From assembly GCA_963726995.1 (NCBI GenBank), contig CAVSEP010000007.1:962736-1026735 (forward strand): a stretch of 64,000 bases of DNA. Direction: 5' to 3'. How positions within the stretch are numbered: the stretch's first letter is position 1; each line of letters begins with the position of its first letter. Made by a program: the position numbers and the translations under genes. Below the pieces are notes generated by a model. The model had not been told where the DNA came from and searched no databases. It saw only the letters and a program-made list of their open reading frames with translations. This document shows positions 42,587 through 51,515 of this stretch, one piece after another. This DNA comes from DAIDKA01 sp963726995 (GTDB lineage Bacteria; Pseudomonadota; Gammaproteobacteria; Steroidobacterales; Steroidobacteraceae).

Positions 42587-42768
42587 CTGCGACCGGTCCT
42601 GGGCCCCAGGAAGAACCAGAGGATGAAGCCCAGCACGGGCAGGACGATGACCAGTACCGCCCAGAGCACCTTCCTGGTGGTGTCCGCCTGGCTTTGGAAG
42701 ATGTTCACGATGGCCCAGACATCCGCGAACAGAATCAGGATGCCCCACAGACCGCCTCGATAAAACAT
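42583..42768 (-). CDS. Small membrane protein, PLDc_N-like
   Basis: A 61-residue protein with two TM helices (GLWGILILFADVWAIVNIF and VLWAVLVIVLPVLGFILWFF) and a short basic tail GPRTGRS. This matches the two-helix 'phospholipase D N-terminal' family, which often occurs alone. The ATG at 42768 is preceded by AAGGAG at 5-6 nt, so it is preferred to the GTG at 42774. Convergent with apaH. Confidence 0.82.
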   Translation of the reverse strand: MFYRGGLWGILILFADVWAIVNIFQSQADTTRKVLWAVLVIVLPVLGFILWFFLGPRTGRS

Positions 42769-42804
42769 GCGCACTCCTTACATCGGATGGTAGTCAGTCA
42801 CGCC

Positions 42805-43254
42805 TCAGGGCGCGGCGGGCACGTTCCGCGGGCCCCAGCTCAGGGTGATCTGCTTGGTGGCCGCCACATACAGGCCCGGCGGCAGCTCGATGTCGAGGGT
42901 GCCGGCGCCGGCGGCCGGCACCGGCACCACCAGCCTTTGCGCGCCGCGCACATCGATGGCCCCGATGGCACCGGGCGTGACCCGCAGCGCCACCCGCACC
43001 GGCCAGGCCAGGCCGCTGCGCGGTGCGATGACCGCGGCACCGGTCGCAGCCACGGCGGACATGTCCAGGACCACGTCATTGCGCTGCCAGACCTGCGGCC
43101 AGGTCAGTGCGGTGCCGTCGGTGCCCGCCACCGTCAGCGCCGTGGACACCTCCGGTCCCGGAGGCGTCTTGTGGTGCCAGGGCAGGTGCGCGCTCAGGGA
43201 GGCGCAGCCCGCGAGGCCGAGCACGACGGCAAGCAGCAGGTTTCTGATGTTCAT
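42805..43254 (-). CDS. Hypothetical lipoprotein
   Basis: A 149-residue protein with lipobox GLAGC (Cys17), predicted to be lipidated after export. The mature part is rich in beta-forming and hydrophobic residues, with alternating V/L patterns such as RLVVPVPAAGAGTLDIELP followed by PGLYVAATKQITLSWG, suggesting a small beta-sandwich. No family is recognised. It stands alone between the small PLDc_N-like gene and the divergent kynurenine cluster. Confidence 0.75.
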   Translation of the reverse strand: MNIRNLLLAVVLGLAGCASLSAHLPWHHKTPPGPEVSTALTVAGTDGTALTWPQVWQRNDVVLDMSAVAATGAAVIAPRSGLAWPVRVALRVTPGAIGAIDVRGAQRLVVPVPAAGAGTLDIELPPGLYVAATKQITLSWGPRNVPAAP

Positions 43255-43354
43255 GCCCTAAGCCTACCGCGAGTCGCGCCACAATGCTGCCGCCGCGCCT
43301 GTCCGGCGCCGCCGACAGGGCTTCGGGCTTACAATGCAGCCTTACGGAGTGCGC

Positions 43355-43870
43355 ATGCCTATGTCAGTCCCCAGTCCTTTGAATTTCAAGCGCTGGATCG
43401 AGGAAAACCGCCACCTGCTGAAGCCCCCGGTGGGCAATCGGCGGATCTTCCGCGACAGCCAGTTCATCGTCATGGCCGTGGGCGGGCCGAACTCGCGCAA
43501 GGACTACCACGTGGACCCGGGCGAGGAGCTGTTCTACCAGGCCGAAGGGGAGCTGCTGCTGAAGACCGTTCAGGACGGCAGGGTGGTCGACATCCGCATC
43601 GGTGAGGGCGATCTGTTCCTGCTGCCGGCCGGGGTCCCGCACTCCCCGAGGCGCGGCGCCCACACCGTGGGGCTGGTGGTGGAACGCGACCGCCGTCCCG
43701 GGGAACAGGATGGGCTGCAGTGGTACTGCGAGAACTGCGGCGCCAAGCTGTACGAGGAGTTCTTCGAGCTCACCGATATCGAAACCCAGTTCCCGCCCGT
43801 GTTCGAGCGTTTCTTCGGCAATCCGCAGCTGTCGACCTGCCGCCGCTGCGGCACGGTACAGACCCGCTAG
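43355..43870 (+). CDS. nbaC: 3-hydroxyanthranilate 3,4-dioxygenase
   Basis: Cupin-fold non-haem iron dioxygenase that opens 3-hydroxyanthranilate to the precursor of quinolinate. The 171 residues have iron ligands His52, Glu58 and His96 (YHVDPGEELFYQ, AGVPHSPRR). A second, rubredoxin-like metal site uses Cys125/Cys128 (WYCENCG) and Cys162/Cys165 (CRRCG), as in the Cupriavidus enzyme. The ATG at 43355 has GGAG 6 nt upstream and is preferred to the in-frame ATG at 43334. First gene of the kynurenine cluster. Confidence 0.95.
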   Translation: MPMSVPSPLNFKRWIEENRHLLKPPVGNRRIFRDSQFIVMAVGGPNSRKDYHVDPGEELFYQAEGELLLKTVQDGRVVDIRIGEGDLFLLPAGVPHSPRRGAHTVGLVVERDRRPGEQDGLQWYCENCGAKLYEEFFELTDIETQFPPVFERFFGNPQLSTCRRCGTVQTR

Positions 43871-43878
43871 CCCCCGCC

Positions 43879-45153
43879 ATGAGCTTCGAGCGCACCCTGG
43901 CCTATGCCCAAGCGCGCGACGCGGCCGATGCGCTGGGGCACTTTCGGCAGCAGTTCGCCCATCCGGTCGGCGAGCGCGGCGAACCCCTGGTGTACCTGTG
44001 CGGCCATTCGCTGGGCCTGCAGCCGCTGGGCGCCCGCCAGCGCGTCAACGAGGAGCTGGATGACTGGGCCACCCTGGGCGTGCGCGCCCATGAAGCCGCG
44101 CGGCGCGCCTGGATTCCCTACCACGAGCTGATGACCGGCGGACTTGCCGCGCTGGCCGGTGCGCACCCCAGCGAAGTGGTCGCGATGAATTCGCTCACCG
44201 TCAACCTGCATCTGATGCTGGCTAGCTTCTATCGCCCGAGCGGCAATCGCACCCGCATCCTCATCGAAGCGCAGGCGTTTCCCTCCGACCGGCATGCGGT
44301 GGCCGCGCAGATCCGCTGGCACGGGCTGGATCCGGCCACGACGCTGCTGGAACTTGCGCCGGCCGACGGCGGCGGCGAGATCAGCGCGGAGCAGGTCGAG
44401 TACTTCCTGGAACATCGCGGCGCCGAGGTGGCCCTGGTGCTGTGGCCGGGTACGCAGTACCTGAGCGGCCAGGTGTTCGATCTGGCGCGCATCGCGGCGG
44501 CGGCGCGCAGGGCCGGGTGCGTGGTGGGCTTCGATCTCGCCCACTCCATCGGCAACGTGCCCCTGCACCTGCATGACAGCGGCGCCGACTTCGGCGTGTG
44601 GTGCAGCTACAAGTACCTGAATGCCGGCCCGGGCGCGATCGGCGGCTGCTTCGTGCACGAGCGGCATGCGCACGCGCCCTCCCTGCCGCGTCTGGCGGGC
44701 TGGTGGGGTCATGACCCGGCGACCCGCTTCGCCATGGGCCCGCAATTCAACGCCGCACCCGGCGCGGCAGGCTGGCAGGTGAGCAATCCGCCGATTCTGT
44801 CGGCGGCGCCGCTGCTGAGCTCGCTGGAACTGTTCGCGCAGGCAGGGCTCACGCACCTGCGCGCCAAATCGGTGGCGCTCACCGGCTTCCTCGCCTTCCT
44901 GCTCGATCCCCTGCCGCTGCAGATCCTCACCCCGACGGGGGTGGCCTCGCGCGGTTGCCAGCTGTCCTTGCGCCTGGACAGCAGCGCGCGCGCGGGCCGG
45001 GCCGTGTTCGAGCACCTGCAGCGCGCCGGCATGGTCTGTGACTGGCGCGAGCCGGATGTGATCCGCGTGGCGCCGGTGCCGCTGTACAACGGTTTCGAGG
45101 ATGTGTTCCGCTTCGCCACGGCCCTGGAGGCGGCGCTGCGGGACGTGGGCTAG
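43879..45153 (+). CDS. kynU: Kynureninase
   Basis: PLP-dependent hydrolase that converts 3-hydroxykynurenine to 3-hydroxyanthranilate and alanine. The 424 residues show YLCGHSLGLQPLGAR, the cofactor Asp region VVGFDLAHSIGNVPL and the Schiff-base Lys in VWCSYKYLNAGPGAIGG. It lies 8 bp after nbaC and directly abuts kmo, so all three are co-transcribed. Confidence 0.97.
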   Translation: MSFERTLAYAQARDAADALGHFRQQFAHPVGERGEPLVYLCGHSLGLQPLGARQRVNEELDDWATLGVRAHEAARRAWIPYHELMTGGLAALAGAHPSEVVAMNSLTVNLHLMLASFYRPSGNRTRILIEAQAFPSDRHAVAAQIRWHGLDPATTLLELAPADGGGEISAEQVEYFLEHRGAEVALVLWPGTQYLSGQVFDLARIAAAARRAGCVVGFDLAHSIGNVPLHLHDSGADFGVWCSYKYLNAGPGAIGGCFVHERHAHAPSLPRLAGWWGHDPATRFAMGPQFNAAPGAAGWQVSNPPILSAAPLLSSLELFAQAGLTHLRAKSVALTGFLAFLLDPLPLQILTPTGVASRGCQLSLRLDSSARAGRAVFEHLQRAGMVCDWREPDVIRVAPVPLYNGFEDVFRFATALEAALRDVG

Positions 45154-46539
45154 ATGGCAGGTCCGACGGTGAATATCGCGGGGGGCGGCCTGGCCGGTGC
45201 GCTGCTGGCCGTGATGCTGGGCCGTCGCGGGATTCCCGTGACGCTACTTGAACGACGCCCCGACCCGCGGCTTCAGGCGCCGGATTCCGGCCGCTCCATC
45301 AATCTGGCCCTGGCCGCACGCGGCATCCGCGCCCTGCAGCAGGCGGGCCTCATGAAGCAGATTCACCCGCTCATGTTGCCAATGCGGGGCCGCATGATCC
45401 ACGAACCGGACGCCGGGTCGGCGCCGCACCTGTTGCCGTACGGCCAGCGCCAAGCCGAGGTCATCTATTCGATCGGCCGCGCCGCGCTGAACCGCGTACT
45501 CATCGGGGCCGCAGCGCAGCTGCCGCTGGTGCAGATGCGTTTCGAGACCACCTGCGACGAGCTGGATCCCGTTCGCGGCACACTGACTTTCCTCGACTCC
45601 CGCACCGGTTCGCACATCACGCTGGAAAATTCGGTCACCATCGTCGCCGATGGGGCAGGTTCGCTGCTGCGCGGCACCCTGGCCCGCGCCGGCCATGTCG
45701 CCGTCACGGAATTGCCGCTGGAGCACGACTACAAGGAACTGCACATTCCGGCGCGCAACGGCGAGTATGCCCTGCGGCCGGATGCGCTCCACGTCTGGCC
45801 GCGCCACGGCTTCATGCTGATTGCCCTGCCAAATCGGGACCGCAGCTTCACCGCCACGCTGTTTCTGCCGCGCACCGGCGACCCCGGATTCGATACGCTG
45901 AGCAGCGAGGCGGCGGTACGCAAGTTCTTCAACCGCGAGTTCGGTGCGGACGCGGCGCTGATTCCGGATCTCGGCGCGCAGTTCCGCAACCACCCGCAGA
46001 GCCGGCTGGGCACGGTACACACCAACCCCTGGAGCTGCGGCTCGGTGCTGCTGCTGGGTGATGCCGCCCATGCCATCGTCCCCTTCCACGGGCAGGGAAT
46101 GAATGCGGCCTTTGAGGATTGCGCCGTGCTGGACTCGATGCTTGCCTCGGGCAGCGCCGGCGACCCAGGACCGGACTGGGCCGCGACTTTCGCGAAATTC
46201 GACAGCAAACGGCGCCAGGATGCCCAGGCCATCGCCGAGATGGCGCTGGAGAATTATGCCGAAATGCGCTCCGCGGTACTCGACGCGCGTTTTCTGCGGC
46301 AGAAGGCCTGGGCGCTGCAACTGGAGCGCCTGTATCCCGGGCGCTTCATACCCCGCTACGCCATGGTGATGTTCCATCCCGAGATTTCCTACTCGGAGGC
46401 GCTGCGGCGCGGTCGCGTGCAGCAGGAGATTCTGGACTCGCTGGACGCACAACGACCAGCGGATGCCGTCGGGGTCCCGCAGCAGCTTAGTTCCGTACAA
46501 CTGGTGCGCGCGGCCCAGCTGATCGCCGCGCGCCTGTAG
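45154..46539 (+). CDS. kmo: Kynurenine 3-monooxygenase
   Basis: FAD-dependent hydroxylase making 3-hydroxykynurenine, 461 residues. It has the FAD-binding GGGLAG near residues 10-15 (NIAGGGLAGALLAVMLGRRG) and the second FAD motif VLLLGDAAHAIVPFHGQGMN. The C-terminal region has hydrophobic and basic stretches like those involved in membrane or substrate contact. The ATG follows the kynU stop with no gap. With nbaC and kynU it provides quinolinate for NAD synthesis from kynurenine; the tryptophan dioxygenase and formamidase are not in the window. Confidence 0.96.
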   Translation: MAGPTVNIAGGGLAGALLAVMLGRRGIPVTLLERRPDPRLQAPDSGRSINLALAARGIRALQQAGLMKQIHPLMLPMRGRMIHEPDAGSAPHLLPYGQRQAEVIYSIGRAALNRVLIGAAAQLPLVQMRFETTCDELDPVRGTLTFLDSRTGSHITLENSVTIVADGAGSLLRGTLARAGHVAVTELPLEHDYKELHIPARNGEYALRPDALHVWPRHGFMLIALPNRDRSFTATLFLPRTGDPGFDTLSSEAAVRKFFNREFGADAALIPDLGAQFRNHPQSRLGTVHTNPWSCGSVLLLGDAAHAIVPFHGQGMNAAFEDCAVLDSMLASGSAGDPGPDWAATFAKFDSKRRQDAQAIAEMALENYAEMRSAVLDARFLRQKAWALQLERLYPGRFIPRYAMVMFHPEISYSEALRRGRVQQEILDSLDAQRPADAVGVPQQLSSVQLVRAAQLIAARL

Positions 46540-46541
46540 CT

Positions 46542-47189
46542 CTAGCCGGCCTCGCTCCCATCCGCTGGCAGTCGAAAGACCTGCGCGGCGAAGGTCTTGC
46601 CCGATGCCAGGACAAGCTGGCGCGCGCCAAGCGGCGCGAAACCGGCCGCCCGGGCGGTGGCGGTCAGGAGGTCGGGCGAGACCAGATGCATCGCGGAGCC
46701 GAGACTTTGCAGGCTCGCGAAGGGCGAGTCGGAAATCACCGCCCCCGCATCGGTCGGCAACTGCAGCACGGTCGCCAGAATGCCGTGCGGAGCGCACAGG
46801 GACTTGAGATTGCGCAGCACCGCCACCGGATCCACATACTCGAGCACCAGGGCCGCGTAGATCAGATCCACGGGCCTGATCCGGTCGACGGGCTGCTGGA
46901 TGTCGCGCACGTAGAGCTCGAGCCCGGGAATGCTGGCCGCGTATCGATAGGCCAGTTCCTGGATGTACTGCGGGTTGATGTCGATGCCGACCACCCGGCG
47001 CGTGACACCCACGTTGATCCGGTCAAAGCCATTGCCGCCGGCGCAGCCGATAACGGCCGCGGAGGCCGGCGCCCACTCGCCCAGCAGCTGCGCGAATTGC
47101 GTCGCCAGCATGTCGGCCTGCCCGATGCCGGGCAGGGACATATGGCCTTCGTAGTCGGCCAGGGGGATATCGAGCCAGGGTGAGCGCAT
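46542..47189 (-). CDS. Class I SAM-dependent methyltransferase
   Basis: A 215-residue protein with the Rossmann SAM-binding motif AAVIGCAGGNGFDRI, the acidic loop VVGIDINPQYIQEL and a motif-IV region DLIYAALVLEYVDP. The N-terminal segment WLDIPLADYEGHMS is shared with uncharacterised small-molecule methyltransferases. Substrate unknown. Convergent with kmo with 2 bp between stops; divergent from the small gene at 47278. Confidence 0.85.
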   Translation of the reverse strand: MRSPWLDIPLADYEGHMSLPGIGQADMLATQFAQLLGEWAPASAAVIGCAGGNGFDRINVGVTRRVVGIDINPQYIQELAYRYAASIPGLELYVRDIQQPVDRIRPVDLIYAALVLEYVDPVAVLRNLKSLCAPHGILATVLQLPTDAGAVISDSPFASLQSLGSAMHLVSPDLLTATARAAGFAPLGARQLVLASGKTFAAQVFRLPADGSEAG

Positions 47190-47277
47190 GCGCCGTTCAG
47201 CTTACAACACACCGACTGCCGCGCCGCAGCAACGATTCAAGAAATCGCCGAGCGCTGCCGATACTTCCTCAAGCCGT

Positions 47278-47505
47278 ATGAACGACGAACTCACCAGAAT
47301 CCGCGAGTGGGCCCAGGCCAAGCTCGATGCGCTGCAGGAGCCGCCCTGGACTGCCGGTCGCTGTCAGCATCTCATCGCGCTGATTGACGAAATGCAGGCT
47401 GCGCAGAGGCGCGCCGAGCGCACTCGCGCGCGGGGCGACAACATCGTGCCCTTCGCCAGCCACCGCCGCCGTGCCACGGGCATGCCGGCACGGCTGCGCC
47501 GCTGA
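47278..47505 (+). CDS. Small hypothetical protein
   Basis: A 75-residue, highly charged helical protein beginning MNDELTRIREWAQAKLDAL, with a basic Arg-rich C-terminus (SHRRRATGMPARLRR). No family recognised. The ATG at 47278 is chosen because upstream codons of the frame overlap the methyltransferase promoter region and look non-coding. Its end is 4 bp from the stop of the opposing secreted protein gene. Confidence 0.55.
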   Translation: MNDELTRIREWAQAKLDALQEPPWTAGRCQHLIALIDEMQAAQRRAERTRARGDNIVPFASHRRRATGMPARLRR

Positions 47506-47509
47506 GCCC

Positions 47510-48361
47510 TCAGGGAGCCTTGGCGCCGGACCCGCGGAAACTGGACTGCAGCAGATGCGTCAGGGTGTGCACATAGCGCAGCTTGCCGTTTTCCACCCGG
47601 AACACATGGCTGTCGGGCGCGCCGCTGCCGCCGCCGGGACCTCCGGCGCCGAAGGTGCAGTACACGGAGACCGTGCCCAGCACCTCGTCCACCACGAAGC
47701 GGCGATTGGCGATATTCACCCCTCCCGGAACGCCCACCTCGCAGCTGTCCGACGGGGAACCCTTGCCCGTGTAGGCGCCGCCCTCGACGCGCACGCAGGG
47801 GAAACCCCAGGGGACCAGATCGATGCGCTTTTCCAGGAAGGCATCCAGGTAGGCATTGGCGGCGGCGACCAGCGTGCCGCGTGAACTGCGCTTCTCGGCG
47901 GGAATGGGGTCCCAGTTCTCGGTGGAGGAATACTTGAGGTAGGCATCGGCATTGAAGAGCCAGTAGCCGGTGGTGGTCCACAGGATCTCGATTTCCGCGA
48001 TCTTGTCGTGATTCACGCGCAGGCGGGTGCTGAAGACATAGGGCGCCGCCTTGTCGGTCACGATGGATTCGGTGATCGACTGACAGGTATCGGTATCGAG
48101 GAAGCTGCGCTGATGGTCGATCTTCAGCGCCTTGGTGATGAAGCCTTGCTGGATGTCCGCCGGGGCGATGTTCTCCCAGTAGCCCACGGCCTTGGCCAGC
48201 GGCAGGCCGGACAGATCGCCCTTGGCCTGCGCGGCCAGATACAGGTCGACGGCCTGCTGCAGGCCCCCGCGGGTGCAGGACACTTCCGCCCGGCTTGAGG
48301 CAGGCGCCAGCAGGACCCCGCCGCACAGCAGATACAGGCCCGCGACAACGATGCGTTTCAT
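47510..48361 (-). CDS. Secreted protein of unknown function, two NTF2-like repeats likely
   Basis: A 283-residue exported protein with a clear signal peptide (cleaved near SSRAEV) and paired cysteines. The N-terminal half has LQQAVDLYLAAQAKGDLSGL; the second half restarts with VAAANAYLDAFLEKRIDLVP and FPCVRVEGGAYTG, which suggests two SnoaL/NTF2-like units. The same pattern occurs in the protein at 53828-54832 of this window, so they are paralogues. The group resembles what I remember as DUF8021, but that label is unverified. Function unknown. Confidence 0.8.
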   Translation of the reverse strand: MKRIVVAGLYLLCGGVLLAPASSRAEVSCTRGGLQQAVDLYLAAQAKGDLSGLPLAKAVGYWENIAPADIQQGFITKALKIDHQRSFLDTDTCQSITESIVTDKAAPYVFSTRLRVNHDKIAEIEILWTTTGYWLFNADAYLKYSSTENWDPIPAEKRSSRGTLVAAANAYLDAFLEKRIDLVPWGFPCVRVEGGAYTGKGSPSDSCEVGVPGGVNIANRRFVVDEVLGTVSVYCTFGAGGPGGGSGAPDSHVFRVENGKLRYVHTLTHLLQSSFRGSGAKAP

Positions 48362-48407
48362 TGGATACCCCCCCCGAAGGATTTATCGAGCCAGTATGCC
48401 GCGGCGC

Positions 48408-48674
48408 CTAGTTTTTCTCAGCTTCCGGCGGCGTGGCGCGCAGGGCCAGGTCGGTGAGTTCCTGTTCGGAGACCCGGGCCTCATCGTAAAGCCGCCGGGC
48501 GCGCGGCAGCAGCGGCGTCGGGACCAGCACCGCGAATTCGGTGCCGAGGCCGGGCAGCGGCTCATTCGAGGCGAGCCGACAGGTCAGCTGTTCCGAGTCC
48601 AGCAGGCCGACCAGCGCCTGGGCGGAAATCCGGTCACCGAAAGCGGCGACCACGCTCCAGTCATCAGACGCCAT
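48408..48674 (-). CDS. DUF2007-like small protein
   Basis: An 88-residue protein with an ACT-like pattern: WSVVAAFGDRISAQALVGLL, then LLDSEQLTCRLASNE and FAVLVPTPLLPRARRLYDE. Such proteins are annotated as putative prokaryotic signal-transducing proteins; the biochemical role is unknown. The ATG at 48674 overlaps the end of the upstream DUF1330 gene by 11 bp, so both form a two-gene operon. Confidence 0.72.
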   Translation of the reverse strand: MASDDWSVVAAFGDRISAQALVGLLDSEQLTCRLASNEPLPGLGTEFAVLVPTPLLPRARRLYDEARVSEQELTDLALRATPPEAEKN

Positions 48675-48954
48675 CGATGATCCGCAGATCGCGATCCGCG
48701 CCGTTGCCCAGCACCCGCAGCGCCTGCTGGTAGGCCGCGCTGTCGTGCGCGGCCAGCGCCTGCGCGACGCTGTCGAACTCGATGACGACGGTGCGCTGCT
48801 TGAGCCCGCTCTCAAACACATTCGCGGGCAGACCGCGCGCCAGGAAGCGCCCGCCGGCGGCCTGCAGCGCGGGAGCCGCCAGCTTGGCATAGGCCGCAAC
48901 GGCCGCTTCGTCTCGCACCGAACGATAGGCGGAAATCCAGTACGCTTTGCTCAT
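48664..48954 (-). CDS. DUF1330 family protein
   Basis: A 96-residue dimeric alpha-beta-barrel type protein. MSKAYWISAYRSVRDEAAV, ARGLPANVFESGLKQRTVVI and the central EFDSVAQALAAHDSAAYQQA match DUF1330. Members occur in catabolic contexts, but function is not established. Divergent from the arylsulfotransferase-like gene, with about 90 bp between starts. Confidence 0.87.
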   Translation of the reverse strand: MSKAYWISAYRSVRDEAAVAAYAKLAAPALQAAGGRFLARGLPANVFESGLKQRTVVIEFDSVAQALAAHDSAAYQQALRVLGNGADRDLRIIDGV

Positions 48955-49042
48955 GGTTCTTTATCCTTGGCATCCCGCAGGATGATTGACGCCGTCCAGG
49001 CAACCGACGTTAAGGCCGTATACATTGGGATTCAAGATATCC

Positions 49043-50401
49043 ATGGCAAGAATCAAGCCCGTCGCCGCCCTCCTGGTGGGGGTTGCCGCCTCCTCCTGGG
49101 CGACCCCCACGGTCTACCCGACGGGCACGACGATCTACGATCCGGCCCGGGCGTGGAACGGATTCACCGTGATCTCGGCGCTCGGCACCCAGGCCGTGCT
49201 GGTCATCGACATGAATGGCAACCTGGTGAAGCGCTGGGACGGCTACAACAATTCCGCGGGCGGGCCGGCCCGGGTGCTGCCCGGTGGCGAGGTCATCGCC
49301 GCCGCGGGCGCGCGCCCCGCGCACCAGGAGTCCCTCGAGCTCGTGGAACGCGACTTCGACGGCAAGGTGCTGTGGCAATTCGGACACAACGTGCAGCTGC
49401 CCGCGGCCGACGGCACGACGATCTGGGCGCTGCGTCAGCATCATGACTGGCAACGGGAAGACTTCCCGGCCGGGTACTACTCACCCGGCGCGACCCCGGC
49501 CGCCACCGGCGCCCGGACGCTGATCCTGACGCACACCACGCGGACGGCGCCGCAGGTGGCCGACCTGCCGCTGGAGGACGATCGCCTGATCGAGGTGACG
49601 CCTGAGGGCAGGATCAGCTGGGAGTGGACCGCCGGCGAGCACATTGACGGGTTTGGATTCAGCGCCGCCGCCCGCGCCGCCATCAGGACCAGTCCGGGTC
49701 CCAATGCCGCGCGCAATGGATTTGACTGGCTGCACACCAACTCAGCCACCTACGTCGGCCCCAATCACTGGTTCGACGCCGGGGATGTGCGCTTTGCGCC
49801 GGACAACGTCCTCATCAGCAGCCGCCAGGCCAGCCTGCTCGCCATCATCGCCCGCAACGGCTCCATCGTGTGGCAGCTGGGACCCGACTTCACCGGTTCG
49901 AAACCGCTCGAGGCCATCGGCCAGATCATCGGCCAGCACCACGCCCATCTCATCCCCAAGGGGCTGCCGGGGGCCGGCAATCTGCTGGTGTTCGACAATG
50001 GCGGCGCCAGCGGCTATGGCTTCACCAACCCCATTGCGCCTAAGGGTGCGAATGCCCTGGTCCGTCCCAATTCGCGGGTGCTGGAGATCAATCCGGTGAC
50101 CCTGGAGCTCGTCTGGAGCTACCAGGCGTCTGGAAGGTTCTATGCCTACAACATCAGTAGCGCGCAGCGGCTGGTCAATGGCGATACGCTGATTACCGAA
50201 GGGCCCGATGGCCGGCTGTTCGAGGTCACCCACGACGGTCAGATCGTCTGGGAGTACATCAATCCCCTGTTTGGCGGCCCGCAGTCATCGAACGCCGTCT
50301 ACCGGGCCTATCGCCTGCCCTATTCCTGGATCCCCCAGCTGCCGCATCCCAAGGAAACAGCGGTCATTGCGCCCAAGCCCCTCAGTTCTGAGCCGCCGTA
50401 G
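49043..50401 (+). CDS. Arylsulfotransferase-like beta-propeller protein
   Basis: A 452-residue exported protein (signal peptide about 1-20) whose body shows repeated beta-propeller blades ending in W-x-W or similar, such as GKVLWQFGHN, GRISWEWTAGEHIDG, GSIVWQLGPDFTG, LELVWSYQASGRFYAYN and GQIVWEYINPLFGG. These match the aryl-sulfate sulfotransferase (ASST/Arylsulfotransf) superfamily. Candidate catalytic His are in RQHHDWQRED and GQHHAHLIPKG. True PAPS-independent sulfotransfer is family-based inference. The ATG at 49043 gives a good signal peptide. Confidence 0.83.
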   Translation: MARIKPVAALLVGVAASSWATPTVYPTGTTIYDPARAWNGFTVISALGTQAVLVIDMNGNLVKRWDGYNNSAGGPARVLPGGEVIAAAGARPAHQESLELVERDFDGKVLWQFGHNVQLPAADGTTIWALRQHHDWQREDFPAGYYSPGATPAATGARTLILTHTTRTAPQVADLPLEDDRLIEVTPEGRISWEWTAGEHIDGFGFSAAARAAIRTSPGPNAARNGFDWLHTNSATYVGPNHWFDAGDVRFAPDNVLISSRQASLLAIIARNGSIVWQLGPDFTGSKPLEAIGQIIGQHHAHLIPKGLPGAGNLLVFDNGGASGYGFTNPIAPKGANALVRPNSRVLEINPVTLELVWSYQASGRFYAYNISSAQRLVNGDTLITEGPDGRLFEVTHDGQIVWEYINPLFGGPQSSNAVYRAYRLPYSWIPQLPHPKETAVIAPKPLSSEPP

Positions 50402-50966
50402 AGCCCGCGGCACGCTGGCGCAGCACCAGGAAGAGTGACGGCACGTCGGTCTGCCACTCCCGCAGGGTCAGGGAGATCAGCAGGCCCTCAACGTCGGCGA
50501 GCACGCCCAGGTAGATCGCGCAGGTCACCAGCAGGCCGTCCTGGCCGAAGGCCAGCAACGACAGGAAACCCAGGAACAGAAAAATGCCCCAGAGCTTCGA
50601 TGACCACATGTGGTAGCTGGCTTCCTTGCCGAACTTCAGAAAGTCGACGACGTACCGAACGGCTTCCAGCAGTACCAGTACCAGCAGTCCCGGCAAGTGT
50701 CGCAGAATCACCTGGGGATACAGCAACCAGACCGCCAGCGCCGCGCACAGGTAGAAGGCGGAGTCGGCAATGCTGTCCAGCCGGCGCAGAGTGGCCGTGG
50801 CGATGCCGAGACGGCGGGCGATGATGCCGTCGAAAACGTCGGACAGGAATGCCGCGCCCAGGCAGGCGCCGAACAGCGCACGACTCGGATACCAGGCAGC
50901 CAGGGCCACCACGATCGGCGCCAGTACGGCCCGCAGCGCCGTGAGCAGCAGGGGCACCTTGCCCAT
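50382..50966 (-). CDS. CDP-alcohol phosphatidyltransferase family protein
   Basis: A 194-residue membrane enzyme with about five TMs and the metal-binding motif SDVFDGIIARRLGIATATLR followed by RLDSIADS. This fits DxxDGxxAR...DxxxD, but the Gly normally four residues before the third Asp is replaced by Leu. It likely joins a CDP-activated diacylglycerol to an alcohol; the acceptor is unknown. It overlaps the 3' end of the opposing arylsulfotransferase gene by 20 bp and abuts the DUF1905 gene on the same strand. Confidence 0.85.
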   Translation of the reverse strand: MGKVPLLLTALRAVLAPIVVALAAWYPSRALFGACLGAAFLSDVFDGIIARRLGIATATLRRLDSIADSAFYLCAALAVWLLYPQVILRHLPGLLVLVLLEAVRYVVDFLKFGKEASYHMWSSKLWGIFLFLGFLSLLAFGQDGLLVTCAIYLGVLADVEGLLISLTLREWQTDVPSLFLVLRQRAAGSTAAQN

Positions 50967-51515
50967 CTAGGCCACGGGTTTCGGGGCGCTCAGGCCCTTG
51001 CTGTAGAACCCGGATCGATCGAAGCAGCACACCCGCCGCTTGCCGGCGGCGAGCATCTCGCAGGCATTCCTGATCCGGCGCACCCGAGTCTCGGGCAGCT
51101 TGGCGGACACGATCCACAGTATCCAGTCCCGGCGCGCGACGGCGGTGAGGTCCGCCCACAGCGCCTGCGCCTTCGGGGCTGCCGCGAGCGCGCGGCGCAG
51201 ATCCACCGGCATGCGCGTCTGCAGCTGCCTGACCGCCGGCTCGATTTCCAGAGTGACCGTGTCGCCGACATTCGCGCCGGCGGATTTGCGCAACTTCTCG
51301 TTCACTTTCAGCCAGTGACTCTTCTGGCCGTCCGGCTCCAGGGTCGCCCGAAACGGGCTGCCATTGAGGGTTCCCTCGATGGTGGTCATGCCGCGCGTGG
51401 GCAGCCTGGCGCTGGCAGCGCCAGGCAGGGTCAGAAAGGCCGATACGCCGCGGCTTGCGACCGCTGAGCGCAGCAGTTTCGTTTTGAACCGGATCCTTTG
51501 GACGGAGCTTTTCAA
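50967..51515 (-). CDS. DUF1905/YdeI-like protein
   Basis: A 182-residue protein. The N-terminal DUF1905 beta-barrel has LPTRGMTTIEGTLNGSPF and SHWLKVNEKLRKSAGANVGD. The C-terminal YdeI/OmpD-associated helical part has RRDWILWIVSAKLPETRVRR and CCFDRSGFYSKGL. The TTG at 51515 is proposed as start because family members begin with the RFKTKLLR segment found there and it overlaps the stop of the upstream gene (TTGA). The alternative is the ATG at 51389, giving 140 residues. Function unknown. Confidence 0.8.
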   Translation of the reverse strand: MKSSVQRIRFKTKLLRSAVASRGVSAFLTLPGAASARLPTRGMTTIEGTLNGSPFRATLEPDGQKSHWLKVNEKLRKSAGANVGDTVTLEIEPAVRQLQTRMPVDLRRALAAAPKAQALWADLTAVARRDWILWIVSAKLPETRVRRIRNACEMLAAGKRRVCCFDRSGFYSKGLSAPKPVA

